A DNA stretch of 64,000 nt from Comamonas antarctica (GCF_013363755.1 NZ_CP054840.1:4142722-4206721); one strand, 5' to 3'; shown: positions 18,363 to 28,072, numbered from the stretch's first letter. The notes: a model not told the origin generated them from the sequence alone. Numbers and translations: made by a program.

Positions 18363-19229
18363 TCACCAGGCAAAGCGGATGCGCCCGCTGGACAGGTCGG
18401 CAGCCGCCACGGGCTGCGCGGGCGGCGGCACATCGCTGGGGCCAACGCCGTCCGCGCCGCGCCCCAGGAAGTCGGCCAGCACGTCGTCGCGGATGCGGAT
18501 GAATTCCGGGTCGCTGCGGTTGCGCGGGTGCGGCAGGTTCACGGGCACGATGCGGCGGATGCGGCCCGGGTGCGGCTGCATCACCACCACGCGGTCGCCC
18601 AGGAACACCGCCTCTTCGACATCGTGCGTGACCAGCAGCATGGTGATGCGCTCCTTCTGCCAGATGCGCTGCAGCTCGCCCTGCAGGCGCGCGCGCGTCA
18701 GCGCATCGAGCGCGCCAAACGGCTCGTCGAGCAGCAGCACGCGCGGGCGGTTGACCAGCCCGCGCGCTATCGCCACGCGCTGCGCCATGCCGCCCGAGAT
18801 CTGGTGCGGAAAGGATTTCTCGAAGCCTTCGAGGCCGACCAGCGCCACATGCTCGGCAATCAGCTTGCGCTTTTGCTGTGCGTTGAAGGTGGAGTTGCGC
18901 AGGCCGACGCCGATGTTCTGCTCCACCGTGAGCCAGGGAAACAGCCGGTGGTCCTGGAACACGATGCCGCGGTCCAGGCCCGGGCCGGTGATGCTTTCGT
19001 CGCCGATGGCGATGCGGCCGTCGTAGGCGGTGTCGAGTCCGAGCACCAGGCGCAGCAGCGTGGACTTGCCGCAGCCGCTGGCGCCGACGATGCTGACGAA
19101 TTCGCCCGCGGGCAGTTCCAGGTCGATGTCCTGCAGCACCTGCAGGCTGCCGTCGCTGGACTGCGTGCTGTCGAAGCGCTTGGAGGCCACGTGGATGTGC
19201 AGATCATCTGCAAGAAGGGTGGTGGTCAT
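18363..19229 (-). CDS. ABC transporter ATPase (SsuB-like)
   Basis: ATPase of 288 aa with Walker A GASGCGKST, signature ISGGMAQR, Walker B VLLLDEPFGALD and switch VTHDVEEA; catalytically complete. A short Pro-rich tail follows residue 265. I took ATG 19229; the reading frame upstream of it belongs to the permease gene in another frame. It lies between the permease and monooxygenase genes in one minus-strand operon. Confidence 0.92.
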   Translation of the reverse strand: MTTTLLADDLHIHVASKRFDSTQSSDGSLQVLQDIDLELPAGEFVSIVGASGCGKSTLLRLVLGLDTAYDGRIAIGDESITGPGLDRGIVFQDHRLFPWLTVEQNIGVGLRNSTFNAQQKRKLIAEHVALVGLEGFEKSFPHQISGGMAQRVAIARGLVNRPRVLLLDEPFGALDALTRARLQGELQRIWQKERITMLLVTHDVEEAVFLGDRVVVMQPHPGRIRRIVPVNLPHPRNRSDPEFIRIRDDVLADFLGRGADGVGPSDVPPPAQPVAAADLSSGRIRFAW

Positions 19230-19258
19230 GGGATATGCCTTCGGGAACGTGAGAGGTT

Positions 19259-20029
19259 TCAGCGGCCGAGCCGCCGGGCGAGCGCGCGCTCCAGCATGCG
19301 CGCGCTGGCGTTCATGAGCCAGCCGACGAAGCCGATGGTGACCATGCCGAACAGCACCAGGTCCATGCGGAAATGCTCGCTGCCTTCGATCAGCAGATTG
19401 CCCACGCCGCGTCCCGACACCAGCAGGTATTCGGCGCCTATCGTCGCCAGCCACGAATACACCAGCGCCAGGTAGATGCCGGTGAAGATCGACGGCGCGG
19501 CCGAGGGCAGCACCACATGCCAGACGGTCTGGGCGCGCGTGTAGCCGTAGACGCGCGCGACTTCCAGCAGCGCGGCCGGCGTGTTGCGGATGCCGTCGGC
19601 GGTGTTGACCACGACCGGGACCAGCGCCGCCAGCGACAGGAACACCACCTTGGCGATATCGCCCAGGTCGAACCACACCGAGATCAGCGGAATCCACGCG
19701 AACAGCGAGATCTGCTTGAAGGTGTTGAAGCTCGGGCCGACGATGCGGTTGAAGCGCGGCCACAGGCCCAGCAGCGCGCCCAGCACCAGGCCGCCGCTGG
19801 TGCCGATCACGAAGCCGGTCAGCTCGCGCGCCAGGCTGGCGCGCAGGTTGAGCCAGAGCAGGCCGCTGCGGACCAGCTCCCAGCCGGTGTCAAGCACCTT
19901 GGCGGGCGACACCAGCAGCGCCGAGTTGACCAGGTCGAGCTTCGAGACCAGCGCCCACAGCGCGATGGCCACGACGGGCACGACCAGGCCGCGCCAGCGC
20001 GCGCACAGGGAAGAAGGCGAGGTGCTCAC
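19259..20029 (-). CDS. ABC transporter permease 1 (SsuC-like)
   Basis: Permease of 256 aa with about six membrane segments and the EAA loop (LLEVARVYGYTRAQTVWHVV). I chose the GTG at 20029: it overlaps the upstream permease stop (GTGA) and AAAGGAC lies just before it. Two different permeases for one ATPase imply a heterodimeric channel. Confidence 0.88.
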   Translation of the reverse strand: MSTSPSSLCARWRGLVVPVVAIALWALVSKLDLVNSALLVSPAKVLDTGWELVRSGLLWLNLRASLARELTGFVIGTSGGLVLGALLGLWPRFNRIVGPSFNTFKQISLFAWIPLISVWFDLGDIAKVVFLSLAALVPVVVNTADGIRNTPAALLEVARVYGYTRAQTVWHVVLPSAAPSIFTGIYLALVYSWLATIGAEYLLVSGRGVGNLLIEGSEHFRMDLVLFGMVTIGFVGWLMNASARMLERALARRLGR

Positions 20030-20862
20030 AGCAGTCCTTTCGCAGTGGTGCGCGCGCCATGGCGCGCCGCGACGCGGGCTTCGGCAAGGTCCAGCAGCCG
20101 GTCGATGGCATAGCCCAGCGCGCCGACGATGATCACCGCGGCCATCACCAGATCGAGCTGGAACAGCTGGCGCCCGTAGACGATCAGGTAGCCCAGGCCT
20201 TCGCTCGACGCCACCGGCTCCACCACCACCAGCGACAGCCAGGCCTTGGTGAAGCCCAGGCGCAGCCCGGTGAACAGCGTGGGCACGGCGGTGGGCACGA
20301 CGATCTCCAGCACCTGCTGGCGCCGCGTGTAGCCGTAGACATCGCCGACCTCGAGCAGCGCGGCCGGCGTCTGGCGAAAGCCCTGCAGCGTTGCCAGCGT
20401 CACCGGCACCAGCGCGGCCTTGGCGATCAGGATGTATTTGAGCGGCTCGCCGATGCCCACCAGCAGCAGCACGAAGGGCAGCCAGCCCAGCACGGGAATC
20501 TGCACCAGCGCGTTGAACGCGGGCAGCAGATAGGCCTCGACGGTCTTCGACAGGCCCATGAACGCGCCCAGCAGCAGGCCCAGCGCGCTGCCCGCGACAA
20601 AGCCCACCAGCACGCGCTGCAGGCTGGCCTGGGCATGCAGCCACAGCTCGCCGCTGGTGGCCAGCTCGCTCAGCGTTTCCCAGACGAATTGCGGCGAGGG
20701 CAGCACCTGCGCCGGGATCCAGCCCTGGGCCGCGCCCACGGCCCAGAGCGCGAACAGCGCGATCGGCAGCACAAAGGGTTCGGCAGTGCGCACCACGCCG
20801 CCCAGGCGCTGGCGCCCGCGTGCGGCCGGTGTGGCCGCGGGGTAGGAGAGGGTATTGGCCAT
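20026..20862 (-). CDS. ABC transporter permease 2 (SsuC-like)
   Basis: Permease of 278 aa, paralogous to its downstream neighbour. The EAA loop is LLEVGDVYGYTRRQQVLEIV. It starts 6 bp after the end of the binding-protein pseudogene and overlaps the second permease by 4 bp. It should pair with permease 1 in the inner membrane. Confidence 0.9.
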   Translation of the reverse strand: MANTLSYPAATPAARGRQRLGGVVRTAEPFVLPIALFALWAVGAAQGWIPAQVLPSPQFVWETLSELATSGELWLHAQASLQRVLVGFVAGSALGLLLGAFMGLSKTVEAYLLPAFNALVQIPVLGWLPFVLLLVGIGEPLKYILIAKAALVPVTLATLQGFRQTPAALLEVGDVYGYTRRQQVLEIVVPTAVPTLFTGLRLGFTKAWLSLVVVEPVASSEGLGYLIVYGRQLFQLDLVMAAVIIVGALGYAIDRLLDLAEARVAARHGARTTAKGLL

Positions 20863-20868
20863 GGCGGA

Positions 20869-21956
20869 TCAGCGCTGCGCCACGGGCGTGCCGCCCGCCG
20901 ACTTGGCCACGCCCTTGGCATCGAACGCCTGCCAGCGCTTTTCCAGGCCCTGCTGCTTGAGTGCCGTCTGCAGGTAACGCGGCTCGAACCAGCCGTCGAC
21001 GCTGATCGGGCGGCGGATCAGCTTGAGCTTGAGCGCATCGCTGGCCACGGCCTTGTAGCGTCCGACGATGAATTCGTCGAGCAGCGGCGAGTTGCGCAGC
21101 GCCAGGTCCTGCTTGTCGAATTCGGCTTCCCACGAGGCCTGCGGCGTGCCGCTGCGCGCCCAGATCTGGAACAGCGCGGTGCGGTTCTTCTCATCCGACG
21201 CCCAATCGGCCGCGCGCACGAACTGGTCCACCACCTTCTGCACCTGCGCCGGATGTTCCTTCTCGAAATCCTCGCGCACCAGCAGCGAGGCCTGGCGCGT
21301 CAGCGAAGGGTCCTTGCCCTGCGCGGAATAGATCACCTTGGCCAGGCCGTTGTCGCGCACCTTGAACCATTCATAGCCGCCAAACGCCGCGTCGACGCCG
21401 TTGGACACCAGCGCCGCCTGCGCGCTGCCGGTGTCGAGATTGACGGCCTTCAGGTCGCGCTCGGCCAGGCCCACGCCCTCGAGCGCGTTGATCGCCACCA
21501 GGTGCCCGTTGGTGCCGCGAAACAGCGAGACCTTGCGGCCCTTGAGATCCTTCAGGTCCTTGATGTCGGACTGCGGCGGCGTCACCACATAGAGGTTGTT
21601 GCGCGCGCCGCTGGCCAGCAGCAGTTTGGTCTTGAGGCCGTTGGAGCGGCCGACGATCGAGGGCAGATCGCCCTGGTAGGCAAAGTCGATCTGCTTGTTC
21701 GACAGCGCCTCGTTCACCGCCGGTCCCGCGCCCTTGAAGAACAGCCATTCGACGCGGATGCCGTCGGCCTTGAAGGCCTCTTCGAGCGCCTGGTTGGCGC
21801 GCAGCACGAGCCGCCCCAGGTCACGGGCTCGCCGCCGCCCGCGGTGGCCACGCCGATGCGTATGACTTCGGGCGGCGCGGCATGCGCGAGCGTGCCGAGA
21901 AGCAGCCCGAAGGCCAGCAAGGTGGCGCGTCGGCCGGGAGTGAAGGAGACGGTCAT
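20869..21956 (-). pseudogene. SsuA-like sulfonate-binding protein, frameshifted
   Basis: The N-terminal frame gives a signal peptide (TLLAFGLLLGTLAHA) and RIGVATAGGGEPVTWGGS; the family sequence resumes in another frame with LVLRANQALEEAFKADG and runs intact to the end. The break is next to the CTCG at 21807-21810. Loss of one of two tandem CTCG units (4 bp) would explain it and would restore WGGSLVLRANQ; a 1-bp loss also fits. ATG 21956 has AAAGGAA upstream. Without repair or an internal restart the product lacks secretion or most of the protein. A sequencing error cannot be excluded. Confidence 0.8.
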
Positions 21957-22043
21957 GGCAATTCCTTTGGGCGAAAGAGGAGCCGGGCGCCGCGCATATG
22001 CGGGTGCCAGGGGTTTGAAAATGGGCGAAATCTCAGGAAGAAT

Positions 22044-22085
22044 CCGTTCGTCCTGAGCCTGATCCTGTCCTGAGCTTGTCGAAGG
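22044..22085. repeat. Dispersed intergenic repeat, copy 2 (internally duplicated)
   Basis: CCGTTCGTCCTGAGCCTG is followed by TCCTGTCCTGAGCTTGTCGA and AGG, so the CCTGAGC core occurs twice. It resembles the element at 11918-11943. It lies in the 190-bp gap between the amidohydrolase and binding-protein pseudogenes. Confidence 0.55.
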
Positions 22086-22146
22086 ATCGAAGGATGAATG
22101 GCGCACTTTCCAGCCCGCCAAGCCATCCATGGATGGGCCGGTGCCG

Positions 22147-23653
22147 TCAGCGCCTGGCCAGCTTGTCGGCGATATCCGTGCCCACGAAGAAATCGGGATT
22201 GGCCTCGGTGTAGAAGCGGTACGGGTTCTCGAACACCAGCGCGCGGAAGTCGTCGGCGCTGATCACGCCCTGCTCGACCAGGTCCCAGCTCTCGGCCAGC
22301 GGCTCGGTCAGGTCGGGCACGTCCCAGTGGCCGATGTCCGAAGACCAGATGGCGTTGATCTTGGTGCCCAGCGGATTGACCCTGGTGTTGAACGCCGCGG
22401 CCACAGTGCGGTCGTCGGCTTCGGCGCCGAAGTAGAAGGGCTTGACCCAGCGCTCGCGGATGTCATCGGCGCTCTCGATGCCTGCCGCCAGGAAGTCATC
22501 GAGTTCGTCGCCCTCGGGCTCGCGGCTGTGCGGCAGCGCCGACACGCCCAGGCTGTCGCGCAGCAGCGTCTCCTTGTTCACCGGCCGGCCCTTGGTCAAC
22601 TCGGCGCCGTATTGCTCGAACAGGCGGCCAGCAGCTCGATGTCGGCATGCGCGGGGTTGTAGTTCTGCACCGCCTGGCGGTTGCGCTTCTCGAAGCGGTC
22701 GACGAGGTGGGTGTAGACATGCGCGCCCCAGTCCGCACCGCCTTCGAGCAGCGCCACGCGCAACCCGGGAAAGCGCCGCGTCACGCCGCCGAAGAACAGC
22801 GCCTTGGCGAACGCCTGCGAGCCGTCGGCAAAGTGGCCGATGTGGTTGAACATGTAGTTGCTGATCGACTGGCGCCCGGTCCAGCCCTGGCTGCCGTAGT
22901 GCGTGGTGACCGGCACGCCCAGCTCCACCACCTTGGCCCAGAACGGGTCGTAGTCATGCGGGCTGTCGATGCCGTAGAAGTCGGTATAGCTGGCATGCCG
23001 CGCCACGTCGGGGTGCTCGGCCTTGGGGTACTTGGCGGCAATCGCCGGAATCGGCCGGCGCACGCCGCCCGCAATGTTGATGACCTTCAGCCCCAGCGTC
23101 TTCACCGCGAATTCCAGCTCCTCTATGCCCTCCTGCGGCGTGTTCAGCGGAATGCCGGCCACGGGCGTGAGCCGGTGCGCATATTGCGGTACTGGTCGGC
23201 ATGGAAATGGTTGATGGCGCGGTGCAGCGGCTGGCGGAATTCATCGCTGGCAGCCGCCGGCGCGAGCACATCGTTGGGAAACAGCACCGAGTAGTCGGCG
23301 CCTTGCTCTTGCAGGCGCTCGGCCAGCAGATCAGGCAGCGTATAGGTCGCCAGATCGAGCGTATTGCGCGTGACGCGTGCCCACCAGGGCGCGCGCAGCG
23401 TGCGGTGCTGCTGGCGCTCCTCGGCCGTCTGCTGGTACCAGTCCTTGCCCGCCGCCGAGCGCGTGGCAAAGCGCCCGCCCAGCGCCTTGCGCAGTGCGTC
23501 GACCAGCGCGCTGCCGCCGTAGTGCTGGACGTAATCCTCGAGCGCTGGTGTGTAGTCGTTGACATGCACGTCGGTGTCGATGACCGGAAAATCCAGCCGC
23601 GATTTGACGGCGGCAGAGCGCGATGATTCCTTGCTGGCGAGTCTTCTGGTCAT
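22147..23653 (-). pseudogene. Amidohydrolase-2-family enzyme, two frameshifts
   Basis: Metal-dependent TIM-barrel hydrolase/decarboxylase (ACMSD-like superfamily), about 502 codons if repaired. Piece 1 (from 23653) has FPVIDTDVHVNDYTPALEDY; piece 2 begins in a new frame with HRLTPVAGIPLNTPQEG and includes VALLEGGADWGAHVYTHLVD; piece 3 resumes as LFEQYGAELTKGRPVNKE and contains NAIWSSDIGHWDVPD. The breaks are near 23183 (one base missing in CGCAATATG) and near 22624 (one base missing in GGCCGCCTG). It heads the monooxygenase/ABC operon. Either real decay or a sequence-quality problem. Confidence 0.82.
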
Positions 23654-23860
23654 GGCTTCGGTCCTTCATGCAGTGGTCGATGAAGATTAAGAAAACATGG
23701 GCCGGCCAGGAACGAAGGAAAGAGGAATTGGATATCTGGTTCTTGGTTTTGTCGTGTGTCGCTGGTGAAGGCAAGTGATTGGTTTTTATTGGATGGATAT
23801 GCGGTTTTTGTGCGGGGTGCGTGGGCCGGCGAGACGGTCGAACCATGAACGTCCTGTCCT

Positions 23861-24799
23861 CTAGTCCCGCCGCTCCCCCATCCCCATTCCCCGAATGTCC
23901 TCCCCAGCCGCCTCCAGCAGCCAGCGCCGGAACTGCGCAAACCCGGGCCGCGGCCGGCGGTCGTGCGGCGCGCACAGGTAGTAGCCGCGCTGCAGCGAGA
24001 TCGGCAGATCGAAGGGCACCACCACCGCGCCCGATTGCAGCGCCTCCTTCACCAGGCAGCGCTGCACCAGCGCCACGCCCATGTCGGCAATCACCGCCTG
24101 GATCAGCATCGAGACCTGGTCGAATGCGGTGGTCAGATTGGGCGCCTGGCGCCCGGCCTGCGCGGCGCGCAGCCATTGCGTCCAGTTGCCGGGCGCGGTG
24201 GTGTGGTACAGCAGCGGCTCCTGCGCGAGATCGCCGGGCGCGCGCCAGGCGCCTTGCGCCAATCGCTGCTGCAGGCGCGCGGGGTGGCAGATCGGCACCA
24301 TTTCGCGGCCGATCACATAGTCGCAGCTGCAATGCGGCCACTCCTCTGGCCCCAGGCCGGTGAGCACGGCGGCATCGGGCGTGCTGCCGGAAAAATCCTC
24401 GCCCTTGCTATAGGGCACGAAGTTCAGCTTGATGCCCGGGTGCAGCGCCTGGAAGCTGCGCAGCCGCGGGATCAGCCAGACGCTGGCAAAGGTCGGCACG
24501 ACGGCCAGATGCAGCGGCCGGTCGGCGGGCATGACGCGCAGCCGCGCGCTGACTTCCTCGATCGCGCCCAGCGGCGCGCGCACCGCGTCGAGCAACTCGC
24601 GCCCCACGCTGGTCAGCGACAGCGCATGCGCGTTGCGCTTGATCAGCGGCACGCCGTAATGCTGCTCCAGCCGCGCCACGGCCCGGCTGATCGCGCTCTG
24701 CGTGACGCAGAGTTCGGCCGCCGCGCGGGAAAAGCTGCCCAGGCGCACCGCCGTGGCAAAGGCATGGAGTTCGGACATCGAGGGCGAGTGCATTCGCAT
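23861..24799 (-). CDS. LysR-family regulator (GcvA-like)
   Basis: Regulator of 312 aa. Winged helix GSFSRAAAELCVTQSAISRA, then the GcvA-type ligand domain (PLHLAVVPTFASVWLIPRL). ATG 24799 gives MRMHSPSMSELHAF; the ATG six codons on is also possible. It diverges from the Bug/formylglutamate-amidohydrolase pair and so is its likely regulator. The 207 bp after it, up to the amidohydrolase pseudogene, are less GC-rich and show no gene. Confidence 0.88.
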   Translation of the reverse strand: MRMHSPSMSELHAFATAVRLGSFSRAAAELCVTQSAISRAVARLEQHYGVPLIKRNAHALSLTSVGRELLDAVRAPLGAIEEVSARLRVMPADRPLHLAVVPTFASVWLIPRLRSFQALHPGIKLNFVPYSKGEDFSGSTPDAAVLTGLGPEEWPHCSCDYVIGREMVPICHPARLQQRLAQGAWRAPGDLAQEPLLYHTTAPGNWTQWLRAAQAGRQAPNLTTAFDQVSMLIQAVIADMGVALVQRCLVKEALQSGAVVVPFDLPISLQRGYYLCAPHDRRPRPGFAQFRRWLLEAAGEDIRGMGMGERRD

Positions 24800-24845
24800 G
24801 GGGCAGGGGTCTCTGGGCCAGGGCGTGATTGCCCCGCGGCAGTGC

Positions 24846-24868
24846 GAGTATGCACAACCGTCATGCTC
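24846..24868. promoter_or_regulatory. Imperfect dyad between divergent lysR and Bug gene
   Basis: GAGTATG, 9 bp, CATGCTC: six of seven positions pair. It is centred in the 122-bp divergent gap, as expected for a LysR site. Weak evidence. Confidence 0.3.
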
Positions 24869-24921
24869 AGTGCCGATTTGTCGTTTTGCGCCCTCGGCGC
24901 CGCGCCCGACACTTGGCCTCC

Positions 24922-25914
24922 ATGACCACGCCCATCTTCCCTCTTTCCCGCCGCTCGGCCGCGCTCGCGCTGGCCGTCTTTGCCGCCCTGGGCGCCAGCG
25001 CCGCGCAGGCCGAATACCCCGACCGCCCGATCAAGCTGATCGTGCCGTTTGCCGCCAGCGGCTCGACCGACCTCGCGGCGCGCCTGATCGGCGAATACGC
25101 GGCCCGCGTGCTGGGCCAGGCCATCGTCATCGAAAACCGCGCTGGCGCGGGCGGCTCGCTGGGCATGGACATGGTCGCCAAATCCAAGCCCGACGGCTAC
25201 ACGCTGGGCATGGCGACGATGAGCACGCATGGCTCGAACGTCGCGGCCTATGGCAGCCGTCTCAAGTACGACCCGGTCAAGGACTTCGTGCCGGTGAGCA
25301 ACGTGGCCACGGTGCCCAGCGTGCTGGCCGTCACCGGCAAGTTCCCGGCGAAGAACATGGCGGACTTCCTCGCGCTGGCCAGGAGCGAGCCCGGCAAGAT
25401 CACGTTTGCCTCGCCGGGCACGGGCTCGCTGGGCCACTCCAACGTCGAGTACTTCTCGAGCCTGGCGAAGATCAAGCTGCTGCACGTGCCCTACAAGGGC
25501 TCGGGCATGGCGCTCAACGATGCGGTGGCGGGCCAGGTCGATGCGATCACCGACAACCTGCCTTCGGCGCTGCCGCACATCAAGGCCGGCCGCCTGCATG
25601 CGCTGGCCGTGCTCTCGGACAAGCGCTCGCCCGCGCTGCCCGATGTGCCCACCTACGGCGAACTCGGTTTCCCGCAGATGGGCAACGGCGGCTGGTTCGG
25701 CGTGGTGGCGCCCGCGGGCACGCCGCCGGCCATCGTCAAGAAACTCAACCAGGCGATCCACACGGCCATGAAGGAGCCCGACTTCATCAGCAAGATGGAA
25801 GAGGCCGGCGCCACGCTCATTCCCGGCACCTCGGCGCAGTTCCAGGCGCAGATCGAGCAGGCCGTGCAGCGCTACAAGAACGTCGCCAAGGTGGCGAAGA
25901 TTTCGGTGGAATGA
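24922..25914 (+). CDS. Bug/TctC-family periplasmic receptor
   Basis: Orphan receptor of 330 aa. Signal peptide (SAALALAVFAALGASAAQA) followed by EYPDRPIKLIVPFAASGSTD, then ENRAGAGGSLGMD and VPYKGSGMALND. No TctA/B genes are near. ATG 24922 puts the signal at the N-terminus; longer in-frame starts are not credible. It overlaps the next gene by 4 bp, coupling the receptor to a hydrolase of N-formyl or N-acyl compounds, which hints at the type of ligand. Confidence 0.93.
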   Translation: MTTPIFPLSRRSAALALAVFAALGASAAQAEYPDRPIKLIVPFAASGSTDLAARLIGEYAARVLGQAIVIENRAGAGGSLGMDMVAKSKPDGYTLGMATMSTHGSNVAAYGSRLKYDPVKDFVPVSNVATVPSVLAVTGKFPAKNMADFLALARSEPGKITFASPGTGSLGHSNVEYFSSLAKIKLLHVPYKGSGMALNDAVAGQVDAITDNLPSALPHIKAGRLHALAVLSDKRSPALPDVPTYGELGFPQMGNGGWFGVVAPAGTPPAIVKKLNQAIHTAMKEPDFISKMEEAGATLIPGTSAQFQAQIEQAVQRYKNVAKVAKISVE

Positions 25915-26795
25915 GCATGCAGCACACCTCTGCCATGTTCCGGCTGCACGCGCCCGAAGGCGTGGCCATTCCACTGGTCTGCGATTCGCCGCACAGCGGC
26001 GTGCAGTACCCCGACGACTTCGGCCATGCCGTGCCGCGCGCGCTGCTGCGCGCCGCCGAGGACACCCATGTCGAGGCGCTGTGGGGCGATGCGCCGAAGC
26101 TGGGCGCAACGCTGGTCGAGGCGCTGTTTCCGCGCAGCTATCTCGACCTGAACCGCACGCTCGACGATATCGACCCGAACCTGCTGGCCAGCCCCTGGCC
26201 CACGCCCCTGAACCCCAGCGAGAAAACGCGCCTGGGCTCGGGCCTGATGTGGCGTACCGTCAAGAACACGCCGATCTACGACCGCCTGCTGTCGGTGGCC
26301 GAGGTACAGCAGCGCATCGCGCGCTGTTACCAGCCCTACCACCAGGCGCTGGCCGCGGTGGTGGAGAGCACGCACCAGCGCTTTGGCGCGGTGTGGCATC
26401 TGAACCTGCACTCGATGCCCAACAACGCCTATGAGCGCCTGCAGATCAAGAGCGACAAGCCCCTGGCCGACTTCGTTCTTGGCGACCGCGACGGCACGAC
26501 CTGCGAGCCGGCATTCGTCGCGCTGGTCGAGGAGTACCTGCGCGGCTGCGGCTACACCGTGGCGCGCAACGATCCCTACAAGGGCGTGCAGCTGATCGCC
26601 AGGATCGGCCAGCCCGCGCTGCAGCGCCACAGCATGCAGATCGAGATCCGCCGCCCGATCTACATGGACGAGGAATCGCGCGAGCGCAATGCCGACTTCG
26701 AGGTGGTGCGCAAGGACATCGCGGGGCTGCTTCGAACCATGTCCGCGTACTTCGCGGCGCATCCGTCGCTGCAGCACTCCGCAAGCACCGTCTGA
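25911..26795 (+). CDS. N-formylglutamate amidohydrolase family protein
   Basis: Hydrolase of 294 aa with the family opening (PLVCDSPHSGVQYPDDF), the metal-ligand region (EDTHVEALW; SYLDLNRTLDDID) and HLNLHSMPNNAYE. HutG/N-formylglutamate deformylases release formate from N-formyl-Glu; wider members act on other N-acyl amino acids. No hut genes are nearby, so histidine degradation is not indicated. Start ATG 25911 overlaps the receptor stop (ATGA); ATG 25917 is an alternative. Probably cytosolic. Confidence 0.85.
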   Translation: MSMQHTSAMFRLHAPEGVAIPLVCDSPHSGVQYPDDFGHAVPRALLRAAEDTHVEALWGDAPKLGATLVEALFPRSYLDLNRTLDDIDPNLLASPWPTPLNPSEKTRLGSGLMWRTVKNTPIYDRLLSVAEVQQRIARCYQPYHQALAAVVESTHQRFGAVWHLNLHSMPNNAYERLQIKSDKPLADFVLGDRDGTTCEPAFVALVEEYLRGCGYTVARNDPYKGVQLIARIGQPALQRHSMQIEIRRPIYMDEESRERNADFEVVRKDIAGLLRTMSAYFAAHPSLQHSASTV

Positions 26796-26815
26796 GCCGC
26801 GCGCGGTCTCAGGTT

Positions 26816-28072
26816 TCAGCCTGCGGCCGCAAACCCGCGCCCCCTCCACGCCAGGCCCAAGCCCAGCAGCGCCAGCGCGGCCGTGAGCGCCACCACCGCG
26901 CTCCAGCCGCCGTGCTGCCAGAACCAGCCCGCGATCGAGCCGACGACGCTGGAGCCCAGGTAGTAAAACAGCAGGTACAGCGAAGCCGCGTGGCCTTTGG
27001 TGGCTCCCGCCAGCGGACCCACCGAGGAACTGGCCACCGCATGCCCGACGAAGAACCCCGTGGTCACCAGCGCAATGCCGGTGAACACGACGGGCAGCGC
27101 AGACGACAGCGTCAGCAGCATGCCCGCCAGCATCAGCGCGAAGCCGGCCAGCAGCAGCGGCCGCCGGCCCATGCGTTCCGCGAGCCGGCCGGCCGTCGAC
27201 GATGCCACCATGCCGAAGCCGAACGCCAGGAACAGCAGGCTGATCTGCGTCTGGCTCAGGCCATAAGGCGCGCCTGCAAGCCGGAAGGTGGCGTAGTTGA
27301 ACATCGAGACGAAGATGCTCGTGAGGGTGAAGCCCACGGCATAGATCGACCACAGCTGGGGGTTGCGCAGGTGTCCGCCCCAGGCCTGCAGATGGAAGTG
27401 CAGTTGCAGCCCAGGGCGTGGCGTGAAATTGCGCGAAGGCGGCAACAGCGCCAGGAAGCCGATGGCGGACAGAAGGCACAGCCCGCCCAGCAGTCCGAGC
27501 GCAAACTGCCACGACACCCACTCGGTCAGCAGCCCCATGCCGACGCGGCCCGTCATGCCGCCAAAGGCGGTGCCGGCCAGGTACAGGCCCATGGCCCGGG
27601 CCAGGTGGCGCGGGTCGATCTCCTCGGCCAGATAGGCCATGGCCACGGCAGGCACGCCGCCCAGCACCAAGCCCTCGAGCGCACGGGCCGCCAGCAGCGC
27701 ATTCCAGCTCGGCACCACCGCGGCAGCAATGTTGAGCAAAGAGGCCAATGCCATCGACGTGAACATCAGCCCGCGCCGGCCCAGTGCCTGCGAAAACGCG
27801 CCCGCCAGCACGATGGCAACGGCCAGCAGCCCCGTGGTCAATGACAACGCCAGCGAACTTTGCGCCGCCGTGATGCCAAAGGTCTGCGCAAATGCCGGCA
27901 GCAGCGGCTGCACGCAGTAGATCAGCGAAAAGCTTGCAAAGCCGGCGAGAAACAGTGCCCATTGGGCCCGCAGATATTCGGGCGTATGGCGGGCAATGCC
28001 CTGGTGCGGCGCAGCGGAAACAGGGGACGATGGGCTCGCCTCCAGCGAGGGGCGAGCGATGGCGCAAGACAT
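26816..28072 (-). CDS. MFS transporter, YnfM-like
   Basis: Twelve-helix major facilitator of 418 aa. The GRRG loop motif after TM2 (QALGRRGLMFTSM) and a related one after TM8 (ERMGRRPLLLAGF) mark the two halves. The arrangement of an MFS gene divergent from a LysR gene matches E. coli ynfM-ynfL. Members export drugs or metabolites such as arabinose; the substrate here is unknown. It is convergent with the amidohydrolase gene, with only 20 bp between. Confidence 0.87.
   Translation of the reverse strand: MSCAIARPSLEASPSSPVSAAPHQGIARHTPEYLRAQWALFLAGFASFSLIYCVQPLLPAFAQTFGITAAQSSLALSLTTGLLAVAIVLAGAFSQALGRRGLMFTSMALASLLNIAAAVVPSWNALLAARALEGLVLGGVPAVAMAYLAEEIDPRHLARAMGLYLAGTAFGGMTGRVGMGLLTEWVSWQFALGLLGGLCLLSAIGFLALLPPSRNFTPRPGLQLHFHLQAWGGHLRNPQLWSIYAVGFTLTSIFVSMFNYATFRLAGAPYGLSQTQISLLFLAFGFGMVASSTAGRLAERMGRRPLLLAGFALMLAGMLLTLSSALPVVFTGIALVTTGFFVGHAVASSSVGPLAGATKGHAASLYLLFYYLGSSVVGSIAGWFWQHGGWSAVVALTAALALLGLGLAWRGRGFAAAG

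Noticed and set aside
23654..23860. AT-richer gap of about 200 bp after the lysR gene, examined for a small RNA or gene
   Set aside because: No hairpin with T-tract, no ribosome site with a credible frame, and no repeat was found.
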